From: Lucifuga dentata
Taxonomy: Eukaryota; Chordata; Actinopteri; Ophidiiformes; Bythitidae
Length of the DNA stretch: 64,000 nt
NCBI GenBank assembly: GCA_014773175.1
Contig: VXCM01002223.1
Location: 1-64,000, forward strand
Reading direction: 5' to 3'
The notes under the pieces are model-generated. The model saw only the letters and a program-made list of their open reading frames with translations, searched no databases and had not been told where the DNA came from. Positions 37,636 through 51,700 of this stretch are shown in pieces. A program made the translations under genes and the position numbers. Numbering within the stretch: the first letter of the stretch is position 1; each line of letters opens with the position of its first letter.

Positions 37636-39259
37636 ATGGTGTCATTTGACTGGTCTTTTGATTTATTCAAGATGAGACAAGGATATGCAGAAAGTCTCTC
37701 ATGAGAGTTGTGGCAGGTAATTGTCATAGCTAAAGCAAGCCAGATGGCAGTAACATGCTCTTGCTTTCCCAAAATTGCTTTCACATATTCAACTAAACTC
37801 TGGCTCTACATGTGGGGACACCTCAGGACGCTGTTGCTTGGTTGTCACTGTTTTGGTTTTGTGTGCTGAAATGAGGGCTGATTGGCCAAAAGGAACTTAC
37901 GGACTAACTTGCTGGATACGGATCAAAAAAATCTGTGTACATGCAGTATTAGATTTAAGGCTTTAATCATGTTCATGATGAGTTGTGGAGTGCAAAACAA
38001 GACAAGAGTAGCAGGTAAAAGCAGAAAGGGATTGGTTAAATTTAATATTTTACCCCTCAATCTTGAATTGTGCATAGGGAAATACAGTGCAGTATAATGA
38101 CAAACAAGGCTGAATTACACCGTGTTTTGCCGAAGGAGCAGGGAGGATGTTATTTGTTTGAGAGAGAAAAGAAATAGGTGAACAACAGATGAAAGTAGGA
38201 TGGACTGCAAAGACATGGATGCAAATTAGAGAAATACATGTTTTTCTTGGCGCTCACAAGCTAATGCTGTCAGTGCTTTGGTGGACCAAGTTGCATGATA
38301 CACTGAATTTTATGTGTTGCTTATTTGCCAGCCAACACCCAAATGCAAGCTGTGGAAGGATGTTATGAGGTTCTTAGATGTAACAGAAGTGTCATTAGAA
38401 CAAATTTTGCAAGTACAGTACTGGTTTTCTATATCTATCACAGTAGCACATAAAGAATCATGGTGTGAGGCCACATTAGGCTAAAAAGGCAAGACTCCAA
38501 AAATCAAGGGTTATTTCTGCTGTAGTGATTCAGTATGAGAAAACATGCAGCTGCTGCAGTATGTGGAGAGACTTCACAACAAAGCGTGCTTGAGCCGGAT
38601 ATTCAGGAGAGGATACAGTACTGAACATCTAAACATTTATGTTCATGCTTCAGACATAGAACAACTGCACAATAACATGATATATTGTTTGCTGTTAGAG
38701 GTGAAATCAGTCAATTTCCCAAATTTGTACACAAACTCAAAATTTATCTACTGTATGAAGAGATGTGGGCAGCCATTCTCTGATATCTGTTTCTGACCAC
38801 ACAATGTTGAGGTCAAAGCCAATGGCAGAAGTATGTTCATAAGCAATGGCTCTAATTATGAGTAACTGATACTCTAAGATGAAGAGAAACAATTAAATAA
38901 TTATATAAAAATAGGCAAGGGCCAAACCTGAGACAGTGGGATGCGAGGAAGTGTGCATTTATACAAGTAGCACACATATTCATCTGTGTGTGTGGGTTTG
39001 TTGTGAAACCAATACACAAAATGATAATTCATCATTCATCAGTGGAAGAAAGAAGAAGGAAGGGAGCTAAAATTCAGTAGGGCACCCCACATCAGTTTAT
39101 ATGGATCTGTCTAAATGCAGCAAGATATAACAGAATAAAAAGAAAATAACAAATATCAAAAACTTAAAAAAGACTGGGCCATAGAGCCTTTGGCTTGCAC
39201 TGTTATCTTGAATTGATTTGGGGGTTTTGGGGGCCACATGGAACAAATTACTCTCAAAT

Positions 39260-39297
39260 TAAAAAAAAAAAAAAAAAANAAAAAAAAAAAAAAAAAA
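39260..39297. repeat. poly-A tract with one N (39279)
   Basis: A on both sides of the N; likely contig join. Confidence 0.9.
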
Positions 39298-39550
39298 TCA
39301 GAAATCATAATGAGCAATTTGAAAATCTGCAAATGTAACCTGGTTTCCTCTTAAATGTTCCCATCTAAACTCCCTCCTGTCACCTATGTTATGCTTTGTC
39401 ATATAGAGCGTAAAAGAAGAGCCACATAATGTAATTTTGATCCAGAAAATTAAAGTATGTGAAAAGAAACAGAGGCAAAGTTAACAATACCAAATGGTAT
39501 TATGGTGGCGCTGTGATGTGTTTCATTGTTTATCTGACCAACCTGCCACT

Positions 39551-39556
39551 TTATTC
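39551..39556 (-). terminator. xrcc4: polyadenylation signal of xrcc4
   Basis: AATAAA on the minus strand, only about 5-7 nt after the TGA that closes the last xrcc4 exon model. The position (uncertain by one base) supports that exon being terminal with a very short 3' UTR. Confidence 0.5.
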
Positions 39557-39560
39557 CTGC

Positions 39561-39636
39561 TCAAAAGATTCTAGACTCTGAGTGTGAAGAAAGCGACACT
39601 TCCGTCTTGGCTGCACCCTCTTCATCATCAGAAGCA
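39561..39636 (-). CDS. xrcc4: xrcc4 exon 8 (tentative): terminal exon
   Basis: Acceptor ctctccatagaccacag; phase 2 joins exon 7 as [21 protein letters not shown] and then SRIF before TGA, with AATAAA just beyond. SASDDEE resembles the CK2-phosphorylated ESTDEE motif of human XRCC4 that recruits FHA-domain partners (PNKP, aprataxin, APLF). No Lys/Arg nuclear-localisation cluster like the human RKRRQR is seen. A further 3' exon elsewhere cannot be excluded. An alternative acceptor at 39677 keeps the same frame if exon 7 is skipped. Confidence 0.5.
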
Positions 39637-39685
39637 CTGTGGTCTATGGAGAGGCCCACACACACCAGATTCCGACCTGCACATG

Positions 39686-39721
<36 letters not shown>

Positions 39722-42700
39722 TATACTGACAAAACAGCCTCTGATTCTGTGTATTATGTCTATGCTCATTATTACTACTGAACTACATGTCCATCCAATA
39801 TTTAAAGCTGAAACAGTGATGGTTTGTTACAAATTTTTTTGTATTATTGATGATTTTATTACCAAAACACAATTCTGGCCCTATTTGGTGACAAAGAAAC
39901 ACTGCAACACTGACCCCATTATAAAACTGTTTTTCATCAGTGTCATTTGTGGCACAATTGTGGACGTTTAGGGGAATATTGTCTTAAATAACCTTTGCAA
40001 ACTCTGGATAACTCCACCCTTGACTTCCTGTGACCTTTATCAGGAACAGAGATCTAGCATTCCATACAACCCTGGTCACCCTCATTTATATACAGACAGA
40101 CATACACACCTGTTTGCCCTTTAACACAGCTGCTAGCCCATTCAGATTCAAAGATCAACAGATTGAGCACTTGTGTTAGATAAGGAGAGATACTTGGAAG
40201 ACAGAAAAACTGAGCTGATAAGGGAATGAAACATAAATGATGTTGATGTTGCTAGTGTAGATAGTTAAAGCATTCTGAGTCAGGCAAATCGTGTCCATCT
40301 GACTGCCAAACCAAAGGCCTTTCCACATTTTTTCCATTACTTCTTTACCGCTATGAGCACTGACATCCTCTCAGAAGTTAAGTCACACTGGTCACACTGC
40401 CTCTCTCCTTTCTACACAGTTAATACCTTCTCCTTCTTCAGTCTCTACCTCTTTTATCTACAATCACCTCTCTGTGACAGATGTGCTTCCTATGTTGTCA
40501 CTGTCCGATGCTAAACCTGGAGGGAAAAGGTCAAAGAGTGAAAGATTTTTCTGTCCCTTCTTTTGTTTCTAGATCAGTTCTATCATTGCGCTCTCTTATC
40601 AGGCCTCAACAAAATGAAAACACAGCCTCAGGCACAGGGGTCACACGGGGTCAAGTAAGACATCAAAGAATTATGCAATACACTATATTACAGTAAAATT
40701 TGGGTAAATTTTATATCAAAATAAAAGAGAAAAATTTGTCAATTGTAGACATTTGTCAATGTCTGCAATAACACATAGATTTGGGTCAGACTTTATAACT
40801 GCCAAATAGATGGAGATTTCCACAGAAAACAACTTAAATGTCAGTGAGATCTGCAATACTAAGTCAGTTAGCCTATGATTAGTTTGTGTAAGTTGTAATG
40901 CACAAGGTCTATGTAAAAATAATAGTTTGTCGGTGCTTATATATTCCATGTCCCCTAAACTAGTTGGCTGTGAATTAATTGGTTGCCGGGGTGACACAGC
41001 CAAGACTGCACAATATAAACAAGAAAGAAAAACAATGAATTAAGCATCCATTAGCATAATGTAACAGCCATCAACAAGAAAATATGGCTTGTTTCCACTA
41101 CGCTGCTTATGGCCAAAAGAGAAACGCCCAGACTGATTTGTTGGACAGCTGAAGTAGTGTAAATACTATGAGACGCAGACACACAGATTTTGAGACACAC
41201 CCATTATGTTTAAAAGATCAGCATATCAAGACTATCAGGGGGACAAACTGACCAATGGACTTGTCTGTTTTTGTACAGTGTAGATAACAGGTCACAGCAC
41301 TGGGTGAGATTGTCACTGTAATGCTGAAAAAACAAGAAAGCCATGCAAAAGGCTTTCTGGAAAGCAAAAAATGTGTCCAGGCCAAGACTCAAACAGGACA
41401 AAATCTACAACCCTCATTAAGTCTTCACCGAAGCTAAAATGGGAGAAAGCATGGAGGGGAGAGCATGTGTGATGCCGATTGTGTGTGTGTTTAAGTGTGA
41501 TAAACACAGGGAGAGGGATCCGAAAGTGAAGCACAAATAATAGAACCCACTGATATTACTTCAACATCAATGTGTTTTGAAACTGAATTATCCTCTTGGG
41601 AGGGGGGGGGCTTGATTTTGGCTCTGAACACAAACAGGGCATTGAGAGTGAGGCGGCGTGGTTACCCCAGCAGATCGCATCACTGTAGTACAGGGGGTAT
41701 GAATAAGCAGATGTGACATCACGCCTGCTCTCCATGATGCAGGAACGGGAAGACCACCTCATGGCCAGCCGTTTGAAACAATCACAGCGGACTTTGTTGG
41801 GTGAGTTTATGATTCACTGAGTGTGTTTCCCAGAACCCACCAACCCCAGGGCATATTCTTTTTGCGTGTGCTTTAAAGTTTAAGTTGCTTCCATAATGCA
41901 CCGCATTCAACTGTCAGGTTTATTGGACTGTAAAATCAGCTTGACGAAAGCTAACACTGACGTTTCACTGAAAGTCTAAATCATTACTGAGTCACAGTGT
42001 GACCTATGACATCACAATAAGTAACGGGAATGGGTGAAAATTGGTCATGTTTAATACTTGTCAATATGACTGCACCCTGATCCACTAAGATACAGTAGAA
42101 TAGGCATAAATTGTACATTGAGCATTGGTAGACTAGTGGGCAAATACACTGTATTGGTGGTGTGTCACTATAACAGTAAACATCTGTAATGCTTGTAATG
42201 CAAGAGTTACAGGAAAAGACTGAAGACTGTTTCAAATTTTAAAGCTGCATTAAGTGATATTTTTGATATTAACACTGACTCAAATAACCAATTCTGAATC
42301 TTTATGCATTTAGATACTTTTAGCTCAGTGTGTTGGTTATCCAGCACAGAGATGGTATGGTGGAATGGTGGAGTCTCATGGCTCACACCAACACCAACAG
42401 CCCCTNCCCCTCCATATTAAACCATTAGCAGCTGTATAAGCTCAGACATGCTCGGCTGCTCAGCATGAAACAGCAGAGAAACAAATAAACAAGAGGCTGG
42501 TGAAGAATGCGAACCATCTATCTAGCAAAAGACTCGGATATTTTTTCTCAGGAGTTGGTGGAGACCAAACCATTAAATGTAGACTTGCATCCATCATGTG
42601 GGCAAAAAAATAAAAAATAAAATTCCAATGGGATGTTCGTGTTGCTCTGTTTCTGTTGTGTGTTGTGTGCAAACAGGCACACTGGCAAAAATAACTTGAT

Positions 42701-45700
42701 AACTTGGTAGTATATCAGGGCTGTTTAAATTAATTGGTTTTGGGAGTCTTTTTGCCCCCTAGTGGTCAAACTTTTTAGTAAATTCCTGAAACCCAACATA
42801 CTACCAAGTCTTCAGCATTTACCTTATTGGGCCCCATCTTGTTTACTTCATTTGAGTGATAACTATGTCATTAGATGGCTTTGTGTTTACAGGATAATGG
42901 GTTAAAGGACTCAATTGTTACTCCTGATCTGAATTTTCACAACACCAATAGCTTCTTACGCCCATTTGTGTGAGCAAGCACACAAACACAGCCAACTGCC
43001 AGGTTTCATCATGTTATGAAGTGCATTGTTCAGGCGGGGTCGCACCCCCTGGGGAAAAAAATCTGTTATTTTTTCTGAGTAATGAGAGAACAAAGAGATG
43101 TTTCATGATGTAGAACAAACACAAAGATACACATCATGGAACTTCATAAAAAAAATCTGTAATCAATATTGCTAATGTAACCATTTCTGGCGCAGACAGA
43201 GCATTTTTCCATTTGATAATAAAATGCACTCAAAAACACATACACACCTGTGATGAGAACAGTTGCCTCCTGAGATGGATGGCTTCTCTCAACTGTCTCT
43301 TCCTCCTTTCTATCCTCGCTACAGTCTTCACCCTGAGTTGCCTCACTGTCACTGAAAGAAATGAAAAAGGTGTTAGGGAGGAGAATGTGTTGTATTAAAA
43401 ATAAAATAATAATAATCAGTGCATGAGTGAAAAAACGAAGAGAAACTGAGCTACTCAATAGAAAATACAGTATCTCAGTTCACTGCTGGCAAAGCATTTT
43501 GGCAGTAATCTTACAGTATTTTATATTATTAAGCAGGGACAGTGGCACAGCCAGACACATGAGCAGTAAGTGTGAGTAAAATGTTCCATCATACACTTGT
43601 GGCCTGCAATGATGGAAGATATAAAATTGGCTCGTAAAACAAAAATTAGCCACCATCTATGCTCTGCAGATGCCAGATGTGCAGCCAAAGCATACAGACC
43701 TATGCTGCTGTGCCGTCTGCTTAGACACAAAATCAACTAAAAGGGAAGAAGTGCCTAAAACTTCTGATTTATCCTGCATTCTATCAAAATGCCATGAGCT
43801 ACAGTTATATGGCATTGCAAAATAAACTGTTTCTAATAAAATGTAAATACTTAGTATCTCCCTCTGCTACAGTGACTTCCTGCCAGGTATATTTTGTGTT
43901 TTGGATTCATTTCTGTGCTGTGATTCATGAAGTTTGCAAATTCAATAAAAACACTGTCAACAACTATCAACTGTTAATGAACTACAATGAGCAAAATCCC
44001 CACATACACTGTACATGTTCCTTTGAATTTAGGTGTGAGTCAAGACAAAGTGAAGGGGGAAGAGGAACATGCTGTCTAATCAGATGTACCATAAGTAGAC
44101 TAAGACATTAAGTACCTGCAAAACACACAAATTAGTGGTTTTTCTAAAACATACTGTAAGAACCATTCAGGGAGTCATTCAATATACTGTGCCTAACACA
44201 GTGGTTCTCAAACTGTGACATATGCCCCCCTAGTGGTACGCCAGATGATCTTTCAAATTTCTGCAGAGAACAATTGCAGTCTATGGAAATTCTATTCCTT
44301 TGCCAATGTATTCACAAATGTAATATTTTTCATTCTTTCAATTGCAAATTTGATTTTTTGTTGTAAACAACACAACTCCTCCAATGCGCACACTATGTAC
44401 TGTATTTCTGTTCTATATGAGTATCCGCAGCTTTTTGAGCTCAGTTTCACTGCACATGCATGCATGAGGATTTTCATTGATTTTTCTTGGAGTTTACGGC
44501 TTGTTGGTGAGGTGGTACTTAGATGTTTTGGTTTGCTAGGAGGTGTACTGTATCTGTACATCAAGGTAAGAACTGTTAGCATTTCATGGAACAGGATAAT
44601 CTGAGTTTTTGTGATAATATATAAAGATTAAGTTAGGCAAACCTTAAATCCATGTATGAAAATTAAAACCTTGTATGGAAAGAAATAGAACATAATTCTC
44701 TTAGTCCTGCATTAGTGGCATACCAGAGCAAAGGCAGACTGCTTACCTTCGTTTGTCCTGCTCATCTCTCTGATGGTCTTTGGTCTTTTGGAGGTGGTGG
44801 ATGGCGTCCTGTAGGCCCCTGATCTTGGCCTTCTTCTCGTTCAACACCATAACAAACCGTGAGTACAACTCTCTCTCCATCATCTCCTTTTCCTGAATAT
44901 GGTGGTCCAGCCTGGTGAAGAAACACGCAGGCACCAATCAAGCCATTATTCTTTTGATTATTCGTTTAGTGCAAAAATGTCAATAGTGGCAAATGCCCAT
45001 CAAAAGTTCCCATAGAACACACAATTAAATTTACAATTACACAACACTGGACAAATCCTTACATTTGAGAAGTTGAAACCAGAAAATGTCTGTCAATAAG
45101 CACAACATAATTGAGTCACACTTGTACATATATCACGTACAGATATATACCTCCTGTACATGTGTGCACATACACATACAGTACACAAACATCATTTTAT
45201 AAGCTGAGGATAGGTTTGTTGTCTTCTGAAAGTAATTTGAGAGCAAAGCTGGTGACTCCACCCTGTTCAGAGAAAAGCCATTCTCATCTGCTGTCCATGA
45301 CAATACTCCAGAATGAACCAGCAAATAAATAATTATAAAAATGCTAATAAAAAAATAAAAAGTCAAGCATCGGGGATGTGTAAAAAGAAAGACACACAAG
45401 TGAATCATTTGAAGTTAGTTCCCAGAAATCACAAGCCCAGTTTGCAACCTTGGGTGGAACCCTCAGTACTCTCAAATGGGCGACCAGTGATGATGTCATA
45501 GTGGGTGACTGCTGAAGATATAAACAGCTGGCAGTGGGAATTAAAAAGGAAAGGGACCTTGCATGTAAACAAGACAATCAATAAACACCAGTGCTGAACA
45601 CTGTAAGGAAATAATTAGATTTCATACACATATTTCCCTTTTGATCTTGACTTATTTTGCATCACACATTTTAATATACCAGCACAAAGTCCCAGCTGAC

Positions 45701-48700
45701 TTTGCTCCTTATGCTTACTCTCTGAATATTTGCTGGTGCTCTCGTTTGAGTCTTCGGTTCTCCTCCAGTAGCTGGCGGTTTTTTAACTCCAGGTTCTTGC
45801 GGTTCTTCAGGGATTGGCCAATCATCTCCCGGTTCAGCTGAAGGGGGTCTGGAGCTGGCTGAAGCTCCATAGAGCCTAAGTGTACCTGAAGAAAGGAGGA
45901 AAAGAAATCAGGAGAGGGAAAAGAGAGTGGACTATTCATGACTTTCTGTGTAGACAGTTTTCATGAGTGTCTGAGTAGATTTTCTTCTTTGGTAACAAAA
46001 TTATGTTTAAGGCAGCAAAGATTTCTCTTTCAAGGAAGAAGAGGGCAGAGAGGCAGAGGCTCCCAGAGGCAGACTCAAGACTACATTTCCCAGCTGCCCT
46101 GAAGGTAGCTGTGGAGGAAGTTGTTTGGGAAAAGGACTTTTGGCAGAGCAGCTCAATATACTTTTGGCAGCCACCACAACTGTGACAAAGGTAAGCAATT
46201 AGAAAAACAGTCCACAGATGAATAGATCCTGTGGAATGTTCAGTGTACACAAAAATGTTTGCTCATATTCAGCGTTTCACGCCAAAATGCAATGTGTGTA
46301 TCCTAAAAGATCCAACATGCTTAATGCATTTCCTACCTAATAAAACATCTGCGAAGCCTTTTAAATTGTTTCCATCGGCTTGCTGCCTTCTACTCTTTCA
46401 TTAACTCACTGTTATCTTTAAAGGCACATTTCTGACACCAGCTTGTGATATGCATTAAATCCCTTTGCCACTGGCTGAAATGCATATTGCATAACCCTTG
46501 TGCTCATGCTATGTATGTGCATCCTCTTGGATGTGCAGCTAGAGCATGAAATACATAAAATATAGTGACCTGTTCATCAAACCATTGCTCTACAGTGCTA
46601 CAAGTGATCCCCAGAGGAATGCTTGAGTATTTGCGCATCACCGGCATCTCAGAAAAACATTTTTTTAATCTTCAGGTGCAAGGAACATTACATCACTTTC
46701 TTTGAATTAGAAGACTTTTTCAGATGTTGAAGAGTTTTGTTTGTGTGGGAGAGGTACAGGATGAATTCCGTGCTCACCGTAAACCTGTGAATGTGAGCTC
46801 ACAGTCTCTGGTCTTGGACCTTCTCTTGTCATTGGGTGTGTGGAATCACAGACAGGCTTCAGATATAATCAAACATTCCTCATTTGGTTAACATTGCAGC
46901 ACTGAGTCACAGAGCAGGCTTGCGGCATTACAACGGGCTACAGAAAAATGGGAAATTTTCAAATATCTTGTTGATCTGTTAAATTTTAGAAATTCCACTC
47001 AGGAACATGGTGACAAGACAGGAGTGGCAGGATCACAAAGAGTAAATTTATGCTCATCTCACTTTTTCAGACTAGACATATTTTCGTAATGCTGCACTGT
47101 CTTTGTTTGCTTGTTGCCTTGGAAACACCTCGGACGTCCCTCACTCTCTCACTCACACACATACACACACACACACACTCATACACACACACACACACAC
47201 ACACCAGGATGGAAAGGAGCAGCTCATGATGCACTGGGAAACCAGAAGGTGATGAGGTGCTAAATCTTCGCTGTGTCGGGGTCACAGACCCACTATAATA
47301 AAGCCGACATCTTCAAAAACTCTCATAAAATGCTTGTCATTTTTGTCCAGGGCTGATGCTGTCCTGGCAGGCCACACAGCTGTTTTCTCCTCCAGTGGTG
47401 AACCTGAACATGTTACAATGACTGGACATTCGCTTCCTATTGCTCCCCAGCCTTAGCCTGTCTTAGCCTCCCTGTCTGTCTCAGTCCTTATTCGCTATTC
47501 TTTGGTAGTCTTCTCCAAATCTCATTTTAGTTTCTGTTCGTTTTCTCTCTCTCTCTCTCTCTCTGTAACTTTTCTGCATAACATTCATTATGATGAAATC
47601 TAGAGCAGTACTAGCATGGTTGCATTAATTCCCCCTGCCAAGGAGGTTATGTTTTCACCCACATCTGTTTATTTGCCAGCATGATTACTAAAGAAAAAAA
47701 AATTACAAACCAATTCTAACAAAAGGTTATTGGAAAAAGGTTGTTGGAAAGGTGGGGTGTGGCTCAGCGAAGAACCAATTTAAATCTGGTGCAGATGTGG
47801 CTCATGAGATGGATTGAAACAGATGGTGCAGATGTGGCTCATGAGGTGGATTGGAACTTTTTTTAACATTACAAATTAGGGTCTTTTTAGACATTTGTAT
47901 CAATTTCTTAAAAAGTTAAACACCAATCTCAATTAAACAAATCAGGAATATTTATCCCACAATAGGCTATCAATCAACCAGTAATTTGGTGTAATCTAGC
48001 AGTAGGTATGCACTCTACTGTGCACTATAACTTTATTCAGTATCACTTCATGATAAAAATAAGTAGAATAATAGATAATTCTAGAGAATATCTCTTAACA
48101 AAAGCCTTCTAAAACATGTAATGTGACTGCTCAGTTAAGAGTCTGGCATCATGTCAGTGCTAATAGTCAATGAGAAAGAATCCCAAAAGTAATACAACCA
48201 GTCTGATCACAACAAGGAACTCAGTGATTTAACAAACCTCATCCTAATATATAGAAACTTAGAGGAGACCACCCAGGATCTGAGGAAGATGAAGCTCCCA
48301 AGGCTTCATAAAAATCTAGAGCAAAATTATGATGTCACAGTGATCCAATGCAGACTCCTCTGATGGACTTAGACTAGAGAGAATAATTGGCTTGGCCATC
48401 AACTGATCATGAATTAGGACTAGAGAGATATTTAATCATGTACACAATGCTGTCTATGCACACAAACAGTTGCACAAGTTATAAAGAACAGAAACTTTGA
48501 AGGCATTACTTCAGCTCAAACTCCCTCCCATCTTCTCCTCACACACCTCACACGCACCTCCTGTTACCTGTGCCTGATTTTCAGCAACATGTCTAGTAGA
48601 AAGTCGTGTAGTAATAAATCAGTCATGTAAAAAAGGATAATGTGAGGACTGAGGATACTGACATGCTGAATAACGTTTCCACAGTGCAAAGAATAATGTA

Positions 48701-51700
48701 AAGCCTACTGGCCCACATTTATGGTATCATAAGTCAAAGTCTCGCTCCGAGCATTTTTGTTCAATCAGAGATTTACCTACTAACTGTTAAACACTGTAAA
48801 TCAAGGATCACCTGTAAGTTCACATTTTTCTGCTTCTGTAATCAGGATCAGGAACTGTGGAAAAATACCAGACATTTAATCGCTGTGAATTTAGCCCTAA
48901 TTCAATAGATTAACTCTAGAATCGCAAAACAAATCTTGCAATCACACCCTACACAGTGAACGATATAATAAAATAAATAAAAAGTACGTAATACTTGTCA
49001 AGAATCATTTTTATGGACCAAAACATTAAAGGATCATACTGGTGGTTTTGCATGTTTGAGCCCAATAAATACTACCCACAAACATATTGCGTTACTTACA
49101 ATCATTTTCTGACTTACAGCAGTATTTGAGTTTTCTTATGTTTCCAGTCCTCTAACCTTTCAAAATCAAATCAGGTGATACACCCACCTTAAAATTCAAT
49201 GTTTCACCTGTTAACATGCATGACTGTAGAAGGCACAGTCCTTTTAATTTCTCTGTAAAAGCCTTCTTCCCCTGGGACTATACTCCCTGGCATAGAAGGT
49301 TTCCACCAGGAAGTATTTTAGGATCACTCCGTGCTTTTAACTGCACTGAAACACTACATTACTTTGACAAACAAATTCAACAGAAGTCTTATTTTCTGTG
49401 ATGGATTACTTACCTCAAGCATGTTTCAAGTCTCTACAAGTTGATTTTAATAGCTTACTGGAAAGGACTGAAATGAATGGCAATCTGGGAGGTAGGAATA
49501 ACAGTTCTAAAATTTACCTCTCCATTGGTACATTTTGGAAAATGGTTGGCAGTATTGTAACATAATTGTATTTACTGGGCTCAAACATGCAAAATCACCG
49601 GTATGTAAGGTAATCAGTCAGTGCTGCGGGTGATCCTGATAGATTTACTTACTTACTGGAGAGAGGGGAAGATGCACTAAATTAACAACCAAATCTGAAA
49701 ATCTATCCATGCAGCATGCCAATTATAGTTTTCACATCTGTTAAAGCAACTGATACAACATTATTTTTGTATACTCAATGAAAGTTATCAATAGAAAAAA
49801 GCTAAAAAAGAGATTTTAAAAAGTATCTTTATTTTCTCATACTTCTGAGACCCAGAGCTAAAACTAAAGGTCAGTCTGCACACTGTTTCCAGCTATGTCA
49901 AGATGTGGGAAGCCAGACGGCAGCTTGTCTGTCATCTAGAAACCCACTGCCACATATTTGTATTACTGAACTGAATTGATAATTAAAGAACTGATGTTTT
50001 TGCATCTAACTGCATTCATGACCTTGTTAACCCCAAGAAAATACTATAAAATATACAAGAAATGCTTTATGAATGAATGTGTGAATGCAGCACACATGCA
50101 GCAACAACACATCTGAGATGTAGCAGAAAATGGGAATAAATGCTAAAATGTTGTCTTCAGTATATGTTAGCCTGACTTTAAAAGATGGCTCAATGTGTGT
50201 GGTCTCACCGTTTGTGTGTGTATGTGTGTGTCTCCAGACAGCTAGCCAGATCATAAGGTCAGACCCATGGAGAATGGGGGGGACGTAGGTGTGGAAGACA
50301 AAGCCAAAGGAAAACAGCCCCAGTGAAAATGATACCAACACACATTGTGGGCACATGGGACACAAAGCGTTTCTTATCCCACCGTCCAACTCTGTGCTGA
50401 GTCCTAAAATCACCCTTTATTCCAAGGGTCAGAAGAAAATATCCTCCATTTCAATTATCAATAAAACCTGGCATTTATTTTATTTGAAAGTTGTAATTCC
50501 TATCCCACGCATTTATGGCCTAGGTTTGCACAATAATTCATTATAACATTTTTTCCAGCTCCATGCAAGCCCAACACAGTGCCCCTAATAATATAATAAA
50601 GTACCAGAAAATATTTAGTGAAAAAGATGTTAAATCCTAAAATCCCTTCTTTTTCTCCTTTAAAATGACTGTGCCCAAGAAAATAAGGAAGTGAGTGGGT
50701 GAGCTGTGTGTAGGTGTATGCATGACAAAGAGACAGTATTCAAGGGTGGGAAATGTCCTCAGTCCAAGAATGTGGGCATCAAGTAGAGATTTAGTCGCAT
50801 CAGCTCCCTTGTCCACTGTGAAGAGGCGTCATGCCTGATAAAATGCAGGAAGTCAGAGGCAACAGCAGCCAGTCCTTCCCTGATAACATGAATGTTCCCA
50901 TAAACAACAGGCAAGCTTTGGCACTATACAGGCACAAGAGCAGAGAGAGGGGAAAACCCTATATTTAACTCAAATGAACTGTATCTTGATGACTATAAAT
51001 TAAAGATTTTGGTAAGACTTAAAGAAAACAAATGGACTAATGTTTTTTTTTACTTGCATAGATATCAAGCACGAGACAAACGGCCAAAATACATTGCAGG
51101 GAAGTCATTAAAAAAAATCATGGTCACTATATGTCACGCTAAATAAGAACCATGATAACTGAAGCTCATTCATAAAGCTTCCCTTGCGCTAATCGGGGCA
51201 TCATTGTCCCATTACTGAGATGTAGTTGTAAGGAGTGTCACAAGTAAATTGAACTGTTTCAAATTTAAGAGACAGATTTTATCTCCTTCCTCTGCTGCCA
51301 AAGTAAAATTAACATGTTAAATTTGCAAAGAATCCTAAATTCTCTGCTTCAGAGCTCTTCATTTTAAGACATGGACACTATTAGAGGAGAGATAAAAGAT
51401 CCATAGACTGGGAAGTTGGGCACACAAGAGGTGCGTGTGGTGTGTGTGTGTGTGTGTGTTGCATGTGAGACAGAGCACAGCAGATGAGGCTTGAGGAAAA
51501 GGCGCAGTGCCACTAGAATGTGTATGAGATTTAGTTTTGTTTATCTGACATTATGAGATGGAAAAATAAACACATCTCAGATGTCAAGGATAACACAACA
51601 AAGTCCAAGGCTTATTTCCATTGTGGTGCAGAGAGTCAAGATTCAGAGTCCAGGTTAATAGGCAGTATTGTATATTCAAATACCCAATACAATAAATTTC

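Larger units (their letters stand above)
26300..39549. other. vcan-xrcc4 intergenic region
   Basis: No gene can be assigned with confidence. Contents: a small minus-strand open frame at 27301-27474, two uncollapsed assembly joins (27900-28034, 37029-37151), a tRNA-derived SINE (about 28122-28255), long GT, poly-A/T and AT tracts, a TIR element (32672-33289), a group of plus-strand exon-like segments (33744-35161), and perfect palindromes at 35996-36037 and 37577-37635. The rest is AT-rich with no recognisable feature. Confidence 0.6.
39637..43247. other. xrcc4 introns 6 and 7
   Basis: Apart from the 49-nt exon at 40468-40516, the stretch holds a (CA)n tract at 39689-39719, a single N inside a CCCCT repeat at 42406, a plus-strand exon-like segment at 41734-41800, and otherwise no recognisable feature. 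Confidence 0.6.

Noticed and set aside
40481..40696. Plus-strand frame with [20 protein letters not shown] resembling the XRCC4 tail wording
   Set aside because: Wrong strand for xrcc4; the minus strand of the same segment gives the better-supported 49-nt exon.
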